Assembly: GCA_963803155.1 (NCBI GenBank)
Contig: CAWDMN010000011.1
Location: forward strand, 1 to 64,000
Direction of reading: 5' to 3'
DNA length: 64,000 bases
Source: CAWDMN01 sp963803155
GTDB taxonomy: Bacteria; Acidobacteriota; Terriglobia; Versatilivoradales; Versatilivoraceae
Position numbers and translations under genes: made by a program. Below, in pieces: positions 26,495 through 35,701 of this stretch (its first letter is position 1; the number at the start of each line of letters is the position of its first letter). Under the pieces are notes generated by a model. The model searched no databases. It was given only the letters and a program-made list of their open reading frames with translations, and was not told the DNA's origin.

Positions 26495-26888
26495 TGACCG
26501 CCTCCAGCGTCTCGATCCGCTCCAGCAAATCGGCCTCCTGGGGCTTGCCCAGCGTCCGCTCCAGAATCTCCTTGGCGGCCTGTACGTTGCCCGCCTTGGC
26601 GTCTGTCACCAGCCGGACGATGATGGCCCGCATGTCGGCCAGCGTAACGGCCCGGAGCATCGCTGAACGTAGGCGCGCCACCTTGCGGACGTGGGGGTTG
26701 CCCACCGCCAGCTTGTTACCGCGGGCGAATCTCCCGCCAGGCGTCCGCCCACCGTTACCCCCCGTTGTTGACGGTTGTTCGCTCCTGCCTTGCTCCCGAT
26801 ACTTGCGACCATCGCGGCAATCGTTGCCCGCACCGCTTCCGGGATGCCGCCCAGGCCTGCACCACGGCACGAAGCCGTTCATCCGCAA
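26466..26888 (-). CDS. DUF5681-like (small-terminase-like) protein
   Basis: 140 aa. RTPGGRFARGNKLAVGNPHV is the DUF5681-type start (GRF-x-GN-x-xGNP). It leads to RSAMLRAVTLADMRAIIVRL and AKEILERTLGKPQEADLLERI, a helical region as in phage small terminase-like proteins common in planctomycete genomes. The first ~45 residues are probably spurious and a later start is likely. With the ribbon gene it suggests a phage- or satellite-derived module within the island. Confidence 0.6.
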   Translation of the reverse strand: MRMNGFVPWCRPGRHPGSGAGNDCRDGRKYREQGRSEQPSTTGGNGGRTPGGRFARGNKLAVGNPHVRKVARLRSAMLRAVTLADMRAIIVRLVTDAKAGNVQAAKEILERTLGKPQEADLLERIETLEAVIGKTEGRTL

Positions 26889-26996
26889 TCACGGGAGAAG
26901 TGGGCGAAACCGGGGCGGTCTGGTGCATTAGTTCTGTGCGACCGTGGCCGTCGGTAGCTAAGTCTTTGTCATTACTGCTTTTATAATTTTCTCAGC

Positions 26997-27095
26997 GCGG
27001 ATTGCGACTCCGCGATTCGTGGGTTCGAATCCCACTCCGGCCTGTTGCACAAGACCCACTGCCGATGCGGGTTTTGGGGTTTTTCTGAAGGAATG
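26997..27095 (+). repeat. Direct repeat, right copy (candidate attR; truncated tRNA-Cys)
   Basis: This is the 3' half of a tRNA-Cys (anticodon stem GCGGA, loop TTGCGAC, T-arm, acceptor 3' strand), the T and the following terminator. It lacks the 5' acceptor strand and D-arm. It is not a functional tRNA and repeats 23043-23130. Confidence 0.8.
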
Positions 27096-27211
27096 GCGGT
27101 GCTTTGCCCGCGCGTGACCTCCGGTTCCGTAGCGCGCCGAGTCAGCGCGAGTCCACCCGAATCCGCCTGGGTGCTCCCGGCCGCGCGCGATCGCGGACGC
27201 ATCGAAAACTC

Positions 27212-27351
27212 CACGGCGCGGCGGAGCCGCAACCAAAAGACGAAAGACGAAAGACAAAAGACAAAAGACGAAAGACAAAAGACGAAAGACGAAAGGTGGA
27301 GGACGGAAAATCTTGTCAAGAAAAAAACCAGAGAATGCGGGATAGTAATAC
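27212..27351. repeat. Dispersed repeat with 7-bp VNTR core (copy 2, 8 units)
   Basis: Same flanks as 7629-7737 with eight instead of four (A/G)AAAGAC units. It lies just after the island's right repeat. Frames across it encode low-complexity SSFVF-type peptides and were not called. Confidence 0.85.
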
Positions 27352-27410
27352 GGAGATCCGGGAGGGCCTGAAGGGCAAGAAGCCGGAATCCGCAGCCTAG
27401 AATCAGGGAT

Positions 27411-29406
27411 TCATTCCCCCACTCTGGCGATTACGAAATCTGGGCCAACGTAGACGATGGCCGCAGGATATGCCTGCCGCAACGGTTCGGCCAGTATGCC
27501 ACTCCCCCCGGCGGCCACAAAACGAATGTGCAGACCCTCCCGCGCCGCCTGTGCCAACAGATCGGGCGTCGGGATGAAGTCGATCGACTGGCGCTGGCCC
27601 TGGGGATGAAAGAGGCGTTCCATGATTTGCAGATGTTCGCGTGGCTCCAGCGCGTCGTAGACTCGCAAATCGCGGATATGGTAAACCGTGGGCAGGTCCG
27701 GCGGGAGCGTGCCGCCGAGAAACAGGGTGCTCGCGCTTCCCTGGTTGGCCTGTAAGTACCGAATGCCACCCGTGGGGGCCGGGTAACGGGTATTGAGGTC
27801 GAGTACGGGGTTGTAGCCGTGGGCGTAGGAGAAGGCCTCGACCAGCAGCGTCAGGGCGATGATCGCTACGGCGCGATTGACGCTCAGCCAGGCCAATCGC
27901 ACCAGCAGCAGCGCCAGGCCCATCACGCCGAGGCGCACCATCAGCCACCCGGCTTCATGGAACGCCTGCCGCACGGGCGCCGACCGGCCCGGAGCCTCCA
28001 GGGCCACCGCGCCCCCCGTCGCCAGCAGCACGAGGGCGAGGGCGACGGCCAGGCGCAGGGCCACCGTCCGGCGTGGCCCGCCCGCAAGCGAAGCCTGGCG
28101 AGCCCGGTGCAGCAATTCATCAATTCCCCGAGATCCCAGCAACAGCACGGCGAAGCCCAGCAGCAGGACCAACCGGTGATTGCCGCTGTAGCGGAAGAGG
28201 GGAAGATGGGCCACAAGCTGGGAAATGCCCGGCACTCCGAAGACGACCCCGAAGGAAAACGCGCCAAGCAACAAGGCCCAAAGCGCCACCCACCTCCGCT
28301 TGCGCGAGCAGTCCAAAGGGGGAGGCCAGCAGAAAAGCCGAGCCGACATAGCCGCCGATTGCTTCGTTGAAGTTTTCGTCCTTGACGAGCCAGCGTTCGA
28401 TGGGCTGCGGCGCGGGGATGCTGAATATCGAAACCGCGGAATTGTTGTCGCGTGGGTTCCCAAAGACGTTGGGGGCCAGCCAGGTGAGAAGGATGCGCGG
28501 TGATTCCGCGCTGCCGCCGTGGTCCTGCCGGGTTACCCAGGCCGCCGACTGTCTCAAGTAAAGCACGAAGGGAACCAGGGCGGGTGACGCGAGAAGCGCC
28601 CCAAGAAGCATGGCGACGCCCCAGCGGCCCAGCGCTCGCCCGACCGAGGGGAGCACCGCCCGCCGCGGCATGGCGCGTCGGCGCGCCCGCCAGAGTCGCC
28701 GGAGGGCCAGGAATAGAGCCAGCGTCCCGGCACAAAAAAGGACATGGAAGACCGTTGCGGGATGCCCCCCCAGCATCAGCAGGGCCGCAACGATCCCCAA
28801 CCCGATGACTCGTCGCCAACGGTGCCGGCGCGGGCAGCAAAACAGCCGCAGCGTCATCCAGAGCACCCAGGGCAGCAAGATGGAGCAGTTCGAATGGGGA
28901 TGCCCCAGCCATGCCACGTTGAACCCGCCGAGCGCGAACATCGCCCCGGCCGTCCAGGCGACGGGCCGGGATATCCCCAGGCTACGACACAACAGCCACG
29001 TACCCAGGCCCGCGGCCAGCAAGCGACCAACCGCGGAGAGCAGGCTGGCCAAGTTCTCCGGCAAGACGTAGTAGGCCAGTTGGGTGGGATAGAGGAGGGC
29101 CGACTGGTAATTGCCCAGCAGCGGCACGCCACCGCCCTGCCAGGGGTTATCGATCGGCAGATGGCCGCTGCGGATCTGCTGGCGGGCGTAGTATCGCCAA
29201 GGCTCAAACTGGGTGACCTGGTCTTCGAGAAGCGCGTTGGCGGGCCGATAACCCGGGGGCGCCAAATAGGAAAAGCAATCAAACTGATAGATGAGATCGG
29301 CCGCCGAAATACCCCGGCCGGTGCGGACGCTGTCGGAAAAGAGGAACAGCAGAATCAGGAGATACCCGCAGGCGGCCAGGAGGGAATGTGAGCGCCGATG
29401 GAGCAT
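27411..29406 (-). CDS. YfhO-type multi-pass membrane protein, one frameshift
   Basis: About 660 aa if one base is repaired near 28290-28320. The N-terminus MLHRRSHSLLAACGYLLILL starts a multi-helix membrane protein with a large non-membrane loop containing RPANALLEDQ, FEPWRYYARQQIRSG and WQGGGVPLLGNYQSA, the YfhO-family conserved region. The C-terminal third has LVLLLGFAVLLLGSRGIDEL and a late soluble domain (YLQANQGSASTLFLGG). YfhO-type proteins are linked to lipoteichoic acid glycosylation in Firmicutes and to unspecified glycan transfer elsewhere. The ATG at 29406 starts the first helix; the frame open to 29550 looks non-protein. Confidence 0.75.
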
Positions 29407-29628
29407 GCGGGCAGTTTCGTGTGGCCCCAAGGGAAAGTCAACCGGAGTTCCGCGGTGCGCCGCGTGCGGGCATAGCGGTCCATCGTCAGCGCATTCGTTG
29501 AGTACCAGCCCAGCGCCTGCGCCGTGTGGGAGGGACCCCGCCCGCCGCAAGGCTCGATATGCCGGTGGCCGGCCCGTTTCGGTGCAGAAGGAAGGTGCGC
29601 CACAGCGGCAGGGCCGCGCCGCGCGCTG

Positions 29629-29782
29629 TTACGCCACCACTTCCCGTAGTTGTGGTGCGCCGGTCAAATATTGCCGGGAGAACGCGATGCCTTCGATCTC
29701 CACCAGGAGTTCCGGCCGGCAGACGTTGGCGATGACGTAGACGGTGGGCACTTCACTGAGCCGCTCCTGGCAAGCGGCGCGG
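29629..29782 (-). pseudogene. C-terminal fragment of a RidA-family protein, joined in frame to dnaK
   Basis: About 50 codons: RAACQERLSEVPTVYVIANV, then CRPELLVEIEGIAFSR and a short tail to the stop at 29629. This matches the end of RidA (YjgF/UK114) family enamine/imine deaminases, including the late C-R-P-x-L-L-V-E-I-E. The N-terminal two thirds is absent: upstream in frame is DnaK. See the junction finding. Confidence 0.7.
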
Positions 29783-30888
29783 CCGATGGCGACCACTTCG
29801 TCGGGATTAATGTCCAGGCAGGGCATCTTCTGGAAGATTTTTTCCACGCGCTCCCTGACCAGCGGAGTGCGGGTTTGCCCTCCCACCAGGATCACCTGGT
29901 CGATTTCACTGGGCTCGAGCTTGGCGTCCCACAAGGCTTTGTGGCAGGGTTCCACGGTCTTTTCCACCAGATCGTCCACCATCTGCTCGAATTTGGAGCG
30001 GGTGAGAATCTTGTTGAAATGCTTGGGGCCGGTGCGATCCGCCGAGATAAAGGGAAGATTGATATGGGACTCCATGGTGGAGGAAAGTTCGCATTTAGAA
30101 CGCTCCGCCGCCTCTTTCAATCGTTGCAAGGCCAGCCGGTCCTGGCGCAGATCGATTCCCGTCTCCTTCTCGAATTCGGCAACCATCCAATCCATAATCC
30201 GCTGATCGAAATCCTCACCGCCCAGAAAGCTATCGCCGCATGTGGCCAGCACTTCGAACACGCCGTCATTCATCTCGAGGATGGAAATATCGAACGTTCC
30301 TCCACCCAAGTCGAAAATGGCGATTTTTTCGTTCTCCCTTTTTCCCAAACCATAAGCTAGCGCGGCCGCGGTCGGTTCGTTGATGATCCGCTGCACATTG
30401 AGTCCGGCAATCCGTCCTGCGTCCTTGGTGGCTTGCCGCTGTATATCGTCAAAATAAGCAGGAACCGTGACTATAGCTTCCGCGACATCATCTCCCAAAA
30501 AATCCTCAGCGGAAGTCTTCAAACGCTGCAATACCAGGGCCGAAATTTCAGGCGGGCTGTAATCCCGGCCTAGGATCCGAATCCGGACATCGTTTTTCTC
30601 GGAAGGCACCAATTCATAGGGCAGAACCTTGATGGCCTGCTGGATTTCCGGGGTCTCGAATTTTCGGCCAATCAAACGCTTCACGGCGTACACCGTGTTC
30701 TTAGCATTGGTGACAGCCTGCCGTTTGGCGATCTGTCCCACCAGTCGTTCCCCTTTTTCGGTAAATCCCACGACGGAGGGAGTAGTCCGCCCACCCTCCT
30801 TGTTGGGAATCACCTGGGCGGCGCCCCCTTCAATAACAGCCACGCAGGAGTTGGTGGTCCCGAGATCAATCCCAATTATTTTGGCCAT
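29782..30888 (-). CDS. dnaK: DnaK (Hsp70) nucleotide-binding domain, truncated by the junction
   Basis: About 368 codons of DnaK: IIGIDLGTTNSCVAVIEGG, then the phosphate loops and IFDLGGGTFDISILEM, ending at LDINPDEVVAIG, where E. coli DnaK would go on to the hinge and substrate-binding domain. None of the ~240 residues of substrate-binding domain follow; RidA sequence starts instead. It lies 83 bases after grpE on the same strand. As a gene it is incomplete in this assembly, not demonstrably so in the organism. Confidence 0.85.
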
Positions 30889-30971
30889 GACGATTACCTG
30901 TTTTTGCTCGATGAGCGTGAAATTGAAATACCATTCTATAGACTAAACTTCTTGGTCACCATTCCCTGGTT

Positions 30972-31691
30972 CTAACATTCAGTACCGGCGCCTAACCCAT
31001 TTTCGACAGATCCTTGTTGGCCTGCCGGCTGAACCGCAACTTTTACCATGGATGGCCGTAAAAGCTTATCTTTGAATAGATAACCAGGCTGAAATTCCTG
31101 GAGAATCTGACTGTCTGGGACGCCAAGCGTCTCTTCCTTCATGACCGCAAAATGAAGATTAGGATCGAAGTTCGCCTCATGTGTCTCAATACGCTTCAAG
31201 CCGGCGGACTCCAGCACCGAATAAAATTGTTTGGAGATCAACTCCATGCCCGACTTATAATTTTCCACTGATTCCCCGCTGGGAGAATTCAAACCACGGT
31301 CGAATCCATCCAAAATCGGCAACAATTCCATCATGAAGTTCGCCAGGGCGAATTCGAAAAACTCCGTTTTTTCCCGCTCCGTCCGTCTCCGCAGATTTTC
31401 AAATTCAGCCTGACGGCGAAGCAACAAGTCGAGCAACTCTTCTCTCGCCTGGACTACCTCTTGATGTTTTTGGAGGGGAACGAGTGCCTCGTCAACGGTT
31501 TCCGGCGCAGTGGTTGACGATTCCGAAGAACCTGTTTCGTCCAAAATGCCCCCAGTTCCCCCGGAATCTTCAGCGGCGGAAACCTCGGCGGCAGAATCTA
31601 ACAGAGGGGCCGATTCCGCGGGCGAATCCATGGGATCGGAATTTTGATCTCTTTGTTCTACAGGTGGTTCAAACATTGAATTTTTTTGCAT
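30972..31691 (-). CDS. grpE: GrpE nucleotide exchange factor
   Basis: 239 aa. The N-terminal ~80 residues are Ser/Glu/Pro-rich and disordered. A coiled coil follows from about 90 (LLDLLLRRQAEFENLRRRTE), then the conserved NFMMELLPILDGFDRGL and SGMELISKQFYSVLESAGLK, and the C-terminal beta part with NLHFAVMKEE and FQPGYLFKDKLLRPSMVKVA. GrpE releases ADP from DnaK. It is in the hrcA-grpE-dnaK order on the minus strand with about 100 bases after hrcA. Confidence 0.92.
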   Translation of the reverse strand: MQKNSMFEPPVEQRDQNSDPMDSPAESAPLLDSAAEVSAAEDSGGTGGILDETGSSESSTTAPETVDEALVPLQKHQEVVQAREELLDLLLRRQAEFENLRRRTEREKTEFFEFALANFMMELLPILDGFDRGLNSPSGESVENYKSGMELISKQFYSVLESAGLKRIETHEANFDPNLHFAVMKEETLGVPDSQILQEFQPGYLFKDKLLRPSMVKVAVQPAGQQGSVENGLGAGTEC

Positions 31692-31790
31692 GCTGCCATA
31701 GGGTAGTGCGTTGAAATTTTGTGAAAATCATCCGGAGAATCATCCCATTCAGATCACATCGAGTTCCCAGACCAGCGTGGCATTTTGGAG

Positions 31791-32882
31791 TCAGCCGCGG
31801 TCGAGCATCTGGCTGAAAAATTTCGCCACATAATCGACCAGGCTAATCGCCCGTGCATATTCCATGCGGGTGGGGCCCAAAATGCCCACGGATCCAAATT
31901 GTGGATCTTCCCGAAAGAGAGGGGCGGAAATCAGACTGTAATCTTTCATCCCGGGGACCGTAATTTCCGATCCAATGATGATCTTGACCCCTTCACCGGG
32001 ACGGTAGTTCAGGCAGGCATTCAGGATCTTAACCAGTTTTCCTTTTTCCTCGAAGGTTCGAAAAAGAGACCTTAAGCGCTCCGCATCTGAAAACTCCGGC
32101 TTTGTGATCAGGTTCGAAGCCCCGTCAAGGTAAATATCGACATCATGGCCCGAAACTTCATCAATTAAACCACAATTACAGAGAAGCATGGCGTTTTTCA
32201 AAAGCCGGTCGTAAAGAGCTTTTTCTTCCTTCATTTTTTGCAACAGCTCGTTACGGATGACCCAGAGCGTTCGCCCGGAATAATTTTCGTTTAGGTATCG
32301 TCCTGTCTGGTCCAGGTCGGATTGGAAGAAATTTTCGTCCACCCGGATGATTCGATTCTGCACGAGGCCGGAACGGGAAACGAAAACCACCAGAATTTTT
32401 CCCTCTCCCATCGAGATGAATTCGATATGTTTTAACCTGTTTTGGTCCAGGGAAGGGGAAATGACAAATCCCAAATTGTCGCTAACCTGAGAGATGGCAT
32501 CGGAGAGGCGCTCCATGACGTTGTCGTGCGATTCCATGTTGAAGAGCCGGTTGCTGATGAACTCTTCTTCGGCGTGTTTCAGCTTGGAACTGACCATCAA
32601 GTGGTCGACATAGAACCGGTATCCCTCATCTGTGGGAATACGGCCAGCGGAGGTGTGCGGATGAGTGAGATAACCCATCTCCTCAAGGTCAGACATGATG
32701 TTCCGTATCGTGGCGGCGCTGAGTCTGTCCCGGCTTTTCCTGGACAGAGAGCGGGACCCCACCGGTTTCCCACTTGTGATGTAGGTGTCCACCACCGATC
32801 GCAGGATTTCCTTTTCTCTTTCGTTCAGCTCTGGATTTTTGTCCAAAACCATGTCCTTATCCCCAATGTCCGAGGATTGCAT
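31791..32882 (-). CDS. hrcA: HrcA heat-inducible transcription repressor
   Basis: 363 aa, family length. The N-terminal winged helix has LNEREKEILRSVVDTYITSG and then RSLSRKSRDRLSAATIRNIM, the DNA-binding helix, with DLEEMGYLTHPHTSAGRIPT as the classical signature. The GAF-like and C-terminal domains follow. HrcA represses at CIRCE palindromes when active through GroEL. I could not find a full CIRCE (TTAGCACTC-N9-GAGTGCTAA) upstream of the gene in this window. Confidence 0.92.
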   Translation of the reverse strand: MQSSDIGDKDMVLDKNPELNEREKEILRSVVDTYITSGKPVGSRSLSRKSRDRLSAATIRNIMSDLEEMGYLTHPHTSAGRIPTDEGYRFYVDHLMVSSKLKHAEEEFISNRLFNMESHDNVMERLSDAISQVSDNLGFVISPSLDQNRLKHIEFISMGEGKILVVFVSRSGLVQNRIIRVDENFFQSDLDQTGRYLNENYSGRTLWVIRNELLQKMKEEKALYDRLLKNAMLLCNCGLIDEVSGHDVDIYLDGASNLITKPEFSDAERLRSLFRTFEEKGKLVKILNACLNYRPGEGVKIIIGSEITVPGMKDYSLISAPLFREDPQFGSVGILGPTRMEYARAISLVDYVAKFFSQMLDRG

Positions 32883-32895
32883 GCTTAGACTTATA

Positions 32896-32923
32896 TGTAA
32901 TCTACCCCTTTTTTAAATGTCAA
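32896..32923 (-). promoter_or_regulatory. Candidate promoter of hrcA-grpE-dnaK
   Basis: On the minus strand CTTGACA (-35 at 32918-32923) stands before an AT-rich stretch with TTACAT/ATATAA 17-22 bases on, about 10-20 bases before the hrcA ATG. It overlaps the last codons of lplA. The -10 assignment is uncertain. Confidence 0.35.
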
Positions 32924-33744
32924 GCTATGGAGTTTTTTCCCCCACGTGGCTCTTCAATATATTTCTGAATCCCAAGCCGGGAAATTTCCTCCAATTGATT
33001 CTCATCGAGATGAAAAGGCTTCAGTTGGATTTGAAATGTGCTGGAAAATCCCCTGGAGAGAATTTCGCCAATTGTCGATTCGGGAGTGACGGCCGGCAGT
33101 AAATCTTGGAGCACCGCGACTTGCCGATGTCCGCGGTGAGGAACGGCGTGCAATAAGGAATTTTCCCACAAAAAATCATCATAAGCGATCAGGATGGATC
33201 CATGCTGCAAGAATGCATGTTTCAGTCGCCTTTGTGCGCTCCCCGCCAATTTGCGCCCCTGGCAAAGAATTTCATAATGATTGGCCAAGGCAAAACAAGA
33301 GAGAGTCATGCCTCTTCCGGGCAATGAGGCGGTGACCGATTCTCCGGTCGCCAGGCTGGTTTCAATTCCCATGCCTTTTAAGCCGGCCTGCAAGCCGGCG
33401 CTGATCAGCCGGTACGTTTCCAAAATATTCTGGAGTGGAAAATGGTCCGCATCATTGGAAACAACGGCATAGGTTATTTCTTGGTGGTGCAGAACGGCTT
33501 TGCCGCCAGTGGCTCTTCGTACGATTCCAATCCCCTGTTTCCGGCAAAAATCAAAATTAACTACTTTAGAAGCTTTTTGTGAAATTCCCAAAGAGAGAGT
33601 GGGTGTACTCCATTGATAAAATCTCAAGTAGGTGGCCGGATGATGTGGATCACATTCCAATTCCGATAGAAGAAATTCATCCAACGCCATGTTGTAACCG
33701 CCCGGACAAGGCCCGTCCAGGATCCAACGCCAGGTTTTTTCCAT
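32920..33744 (-). CDS. Lipoate-protein ligase A family protein (LplA/LipM-like)
   Basis: 274 aa. The family motifs are RRATGGKAVLHHQEITYAV (the R-R-x-x-G-G-x-x-V-x-H lipoate site) and GRKLAGSAQRR (the K of the lipoyl-AMP site and downstream), with NMALDEFLL near the N-terminus. It transfers lipoate or octanoate to lipoyl domains. The LipM/LipL type (octanoyl transfer) is also possible; length cannot separate them. It is upstream of hrcA on the same strand. Confidence 0.82.
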   Translation of the reverse strand: MEKTWRWILDGPCPGGYNMALDEFLLSELECDPHHPATYLRFYQWSTPTLSLGISQKASKVVNFDFCRKQGIGIVRRATGGKAVLHHQEITYAVVSNDADHFPLQNILETYRLISAGLQAGLKGMGIETSLATGESVTASLPGRGMTLSCFALANHYEILCQGRKLAGSAQRRLKHAFLQHGSILIAYDDFLWENSLLHAVPHRGHRQVAVLQDLLPAVTPESTIGEILSRGFSSTFQIQLKPFHLDENQLEEISRLGIQKYIEEPRGGKNSIA

Positions 33745-33781
33745 GGGATTCTCTGCCTTGGCAATTTTTAAAAAAAACGCA

Positions 33782-33910
33782 CCTGCTCAGATCCTCTGGT
33801 AAATGGTAGCCACGGTGAGCGTTTTACCGCGAGCCGTGGGCTTTTGACTGGGTGGCCAGGTTCCACGCCTCGTAAAATGCACTCAGCGTGGCTACCACAC
33901 AGAGGAGTGC
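33782..33910 (-). repeat. Dispersed repeat family R1 (copy 1)
   Basis: Read on the minus strand: CTCAGCACTCC ... GTGGTAGCCACGCTGAGTGC, then ATTTTACGAGGCGTGGAACC and CACCGTGGCTACCATTTACC to GAGGATCTGAGCAGG. Other copies are at 40645-40720 (partial) and 42127-42268. It is non-coding. Confidence 0.8.
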
Positions 33911-34089
33911 TGAGTAGTTTCAATTTTTCTTTGTTAAAGAGCTGGGCAGAGATTCGAAAAACAACACCATTGAGATCAGTCCTGGCCATTTAGTCTTGAA
34001 GGAAATTATCTCATATTCAACTTTTTTTCCGATTACTCCGTGCCATCGTGACTCTGTGGAATGTTGATTCCTGCTCTGCCACGCAAGAA

Positions 34090-35202
34090 TTAACGGATCA
34101 ACTCATCCAGTGGAGTGTAAGACAGGTTGAGAGATTCGGCCACCGCGCGATACGTGACATGGCCGTCGAAAACGTTCACTCCCTCCTTGAGTCCGGGATT
34201 AGAGAGAATGGCTTCTTTTAGCCCGAGTTTGCTCAACTTTATGGCGTATGGAAGCGTAGCGTTGGTCAAGGCAAAGGTCGAGGTGCGAGGGACTGCTCCC
34301 GGCATATTGGCCACACAGTAATGAAGCACTCCATCCACATAAAAGGTAGGATGGCTGTGTGTGGTGGGATGCGTGGTTTCCATGCATCCTCCCTGGTCGA
34401 CGGCAACGTCAATGATAACGGCTCCCTTTTTCATTTGGGCGACCATTTCCCGGGTAACCAATTTGGGCGCGGAAGCGCCAGGGATCAAAACGCTCCCGAT
34501 CAGAAGGTCAGCCTTGCGCGTGGAATGAGAAATGGTGACATGATTTGACGCCAGCGTGGCAATGTGGCCGAGGAAGATGTCGTCAAGATAGCGCAGACGG
34601 TGCAAGTTGCTGTCGAGGATCGTCACCTGAGCACCCATGCCCATGGCGATTTTGGCGGCGTTTAATCCCACTACTCCTCCCCCAACGATGACTACTTGGG
34701 CGGGGGGAACTCCCGGGACCCCTCCAAGCAAGATGCCTCTTCCTCCCTGGTTTTTCTCCAAATACTGGGCTCCGACTTGAACCGCCATCCGGCCCGCCAC
34801 TTCGCTCATCGGAGTCAATAAGGGCAGGCTTCCATCAGTATCCTTGATCGTCTCATAGGCTATGCCAACGACCTTCCGTTCCACCAAGACCCGCGTGAGT
34901 TCAGGCAGGGGAGCTAGATGGAGATAGGTGAATAATATTTGGTTTTCACGCAGCCGGGGATATTCCTCAGGGATGGGCTCTTTCACCTTGATAATCATCT
35001 CCGCTTGAGCCCAGACCTGCTCACGGGAAGCGAGGGTACCTCCCGCCGCGATATAATCCTGATCGGCGATTCCGCTGCCTTCGCCGGCCCCTTCCTGGAT
35101 GATTACTTTGTGGCCCAAATCAGCTAGGGCCTTTACACCGGCCGGAACAAGCCCGACCCGGTTTTCATTGTCCTTGATTTCCTTCGGAACACCAATGTTC
35201 AT
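34090..35202 (-). CDS. ald: Alanine dehydrogenase
   Basis: 370 aa, the usual length. The N-terminus MNIGVPKEIKDNENRVGLVP and the substrate-site Arg/Lys/His context (KVKEPIPEEYPRLRENQILF, TYLHLAPLPEL) are clear. The NAD-binding Rossmann motif is VVIVGGGVVGLNAAKIAMGMG, and IDVAVDQGGCMETT precedes the catalytic C-terminal segment. It interconverts L-alanine and pyruvate plus ammonia. It is alone on the minus strand. Confidence 0.93.
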   Translation of the reverse strand: MNIGVPKEIKDNENRVGLVPAGVKALADLGHKVIIQEGAGEGSGIADQDYIAAGGTLASREQVWAQAEMIIKVKEPIPEEYPRLRENQILFTYLHLAPLPELTRVLVERKVVGIAYETIKDTDGSLPLLTPMSEVAGRMAVQVGAQYLEKNQGGRGILLGGVPGVPPAQVVIVGGGVVGLNAAKIAMGMGAQVTILDSNLHRLRYLDDIFLGHIATLASNHVTISHSTRKADLLIGSVLIPGASAPKLVTREMVAQMKKGAVIIDVAVDQGGCMETTHPTTHSHPTFYVDGVLHYCVANMPGAVPRTSTFALTNATLPYAIKLSKLGLKEAILSNPGLKEGVNVFDGHVTYRAVAESLNLSYTPLDELIR

Positions 35203-35633
35203 GATCGTTTTCCTCCATAGTTGGAGATATGAATTGGACTTTAATGCCCGTCGGCGCTTCTGCCTTCAGCGACCCGCCAAGGGAAGAACGGACCGGGATT
35301 TTCATGAAATAATTTCCGCTGCCGCTGACTGATTCACGAAACCATGGGAGCGGACCGCCCGCGCGCCAAGCCGCAATCCGTCGCACGAATTCCATCGAGA
35401 GCAGGCAGCGCGCCGGTTTTATTTGCGGGATTAATCCTTCGGCATCGACTCCCTCTTCACATATCGGGCGCAAATCCACCTGAGATGATAGAAATATGAA
35501 TTGCGCGATATGGGGGAATTTCCATCGGCAGGATGGTGATGTGTAGAGACCCCGCGAGTCTTGTGCTTTCGAGCCGGGACCGCACAACTTCAATCGTCTT
35601 CCATTCTAATCCTGCTCATGCCCTGAATCGCCG
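35203..35633. other. Intergenic region
   Basis: About 430 bases upstream of ald and downstream of the corrinoid gene's terminator. Long frames here are compositionally unremarkable and resemble no protein. The ald promoter should lie at the low end, but no box is clear. Confidence 0.5.
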
Positions 35634-35675
35634 CAAAAAAAAACCGGACTCCCTTCAGATGAGAATCCGGGTTGT
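35634..35675 (-). terminator. Terminator after the corrinoid protein gene
   Basis: Minus strand: CCGGATTCTC ATCTGA(A) GGGAGTCCGG followed by a T9 tract, 27 bases past the stop codon. Confidence 0.8.
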
Positions 35676-35701
35676 TTTGCAAAATAATTCGACAATACAA
35701 A

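Noticed and set aside
26997..27046. A second tRNA gene
   Set aside because: Only the anticodon arm, T-arm and 3' acceptor strand are present; no D-arm or 5' acceptor strand.
27235..27295. CRISPR array of AAAGAC repeats
   Set aside because: Units are 7 bases with no spacers and no cas genes; it is a simple VNTR.
27060..27320. SSFVF-type minus-strand peptides over the VNTR
   Set aside because: They are translations of the heptamer repeat; nothing outside it supports a gene.
29629..30888. The DnaK-RidA hybrid as a genuine fusion gene
   Set aside because: It breaks inside the DnaK nucleotide-binding domain's last part, loses the substrate-binding domain, and coincides with a change of base composition. 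A join artefact explains it more simply.
32882..32930. A CIRCE operator before hrcA
   Set aside because: I looked for TTAGCACTC-N9-GAGTGCTAA and found no full or near match.
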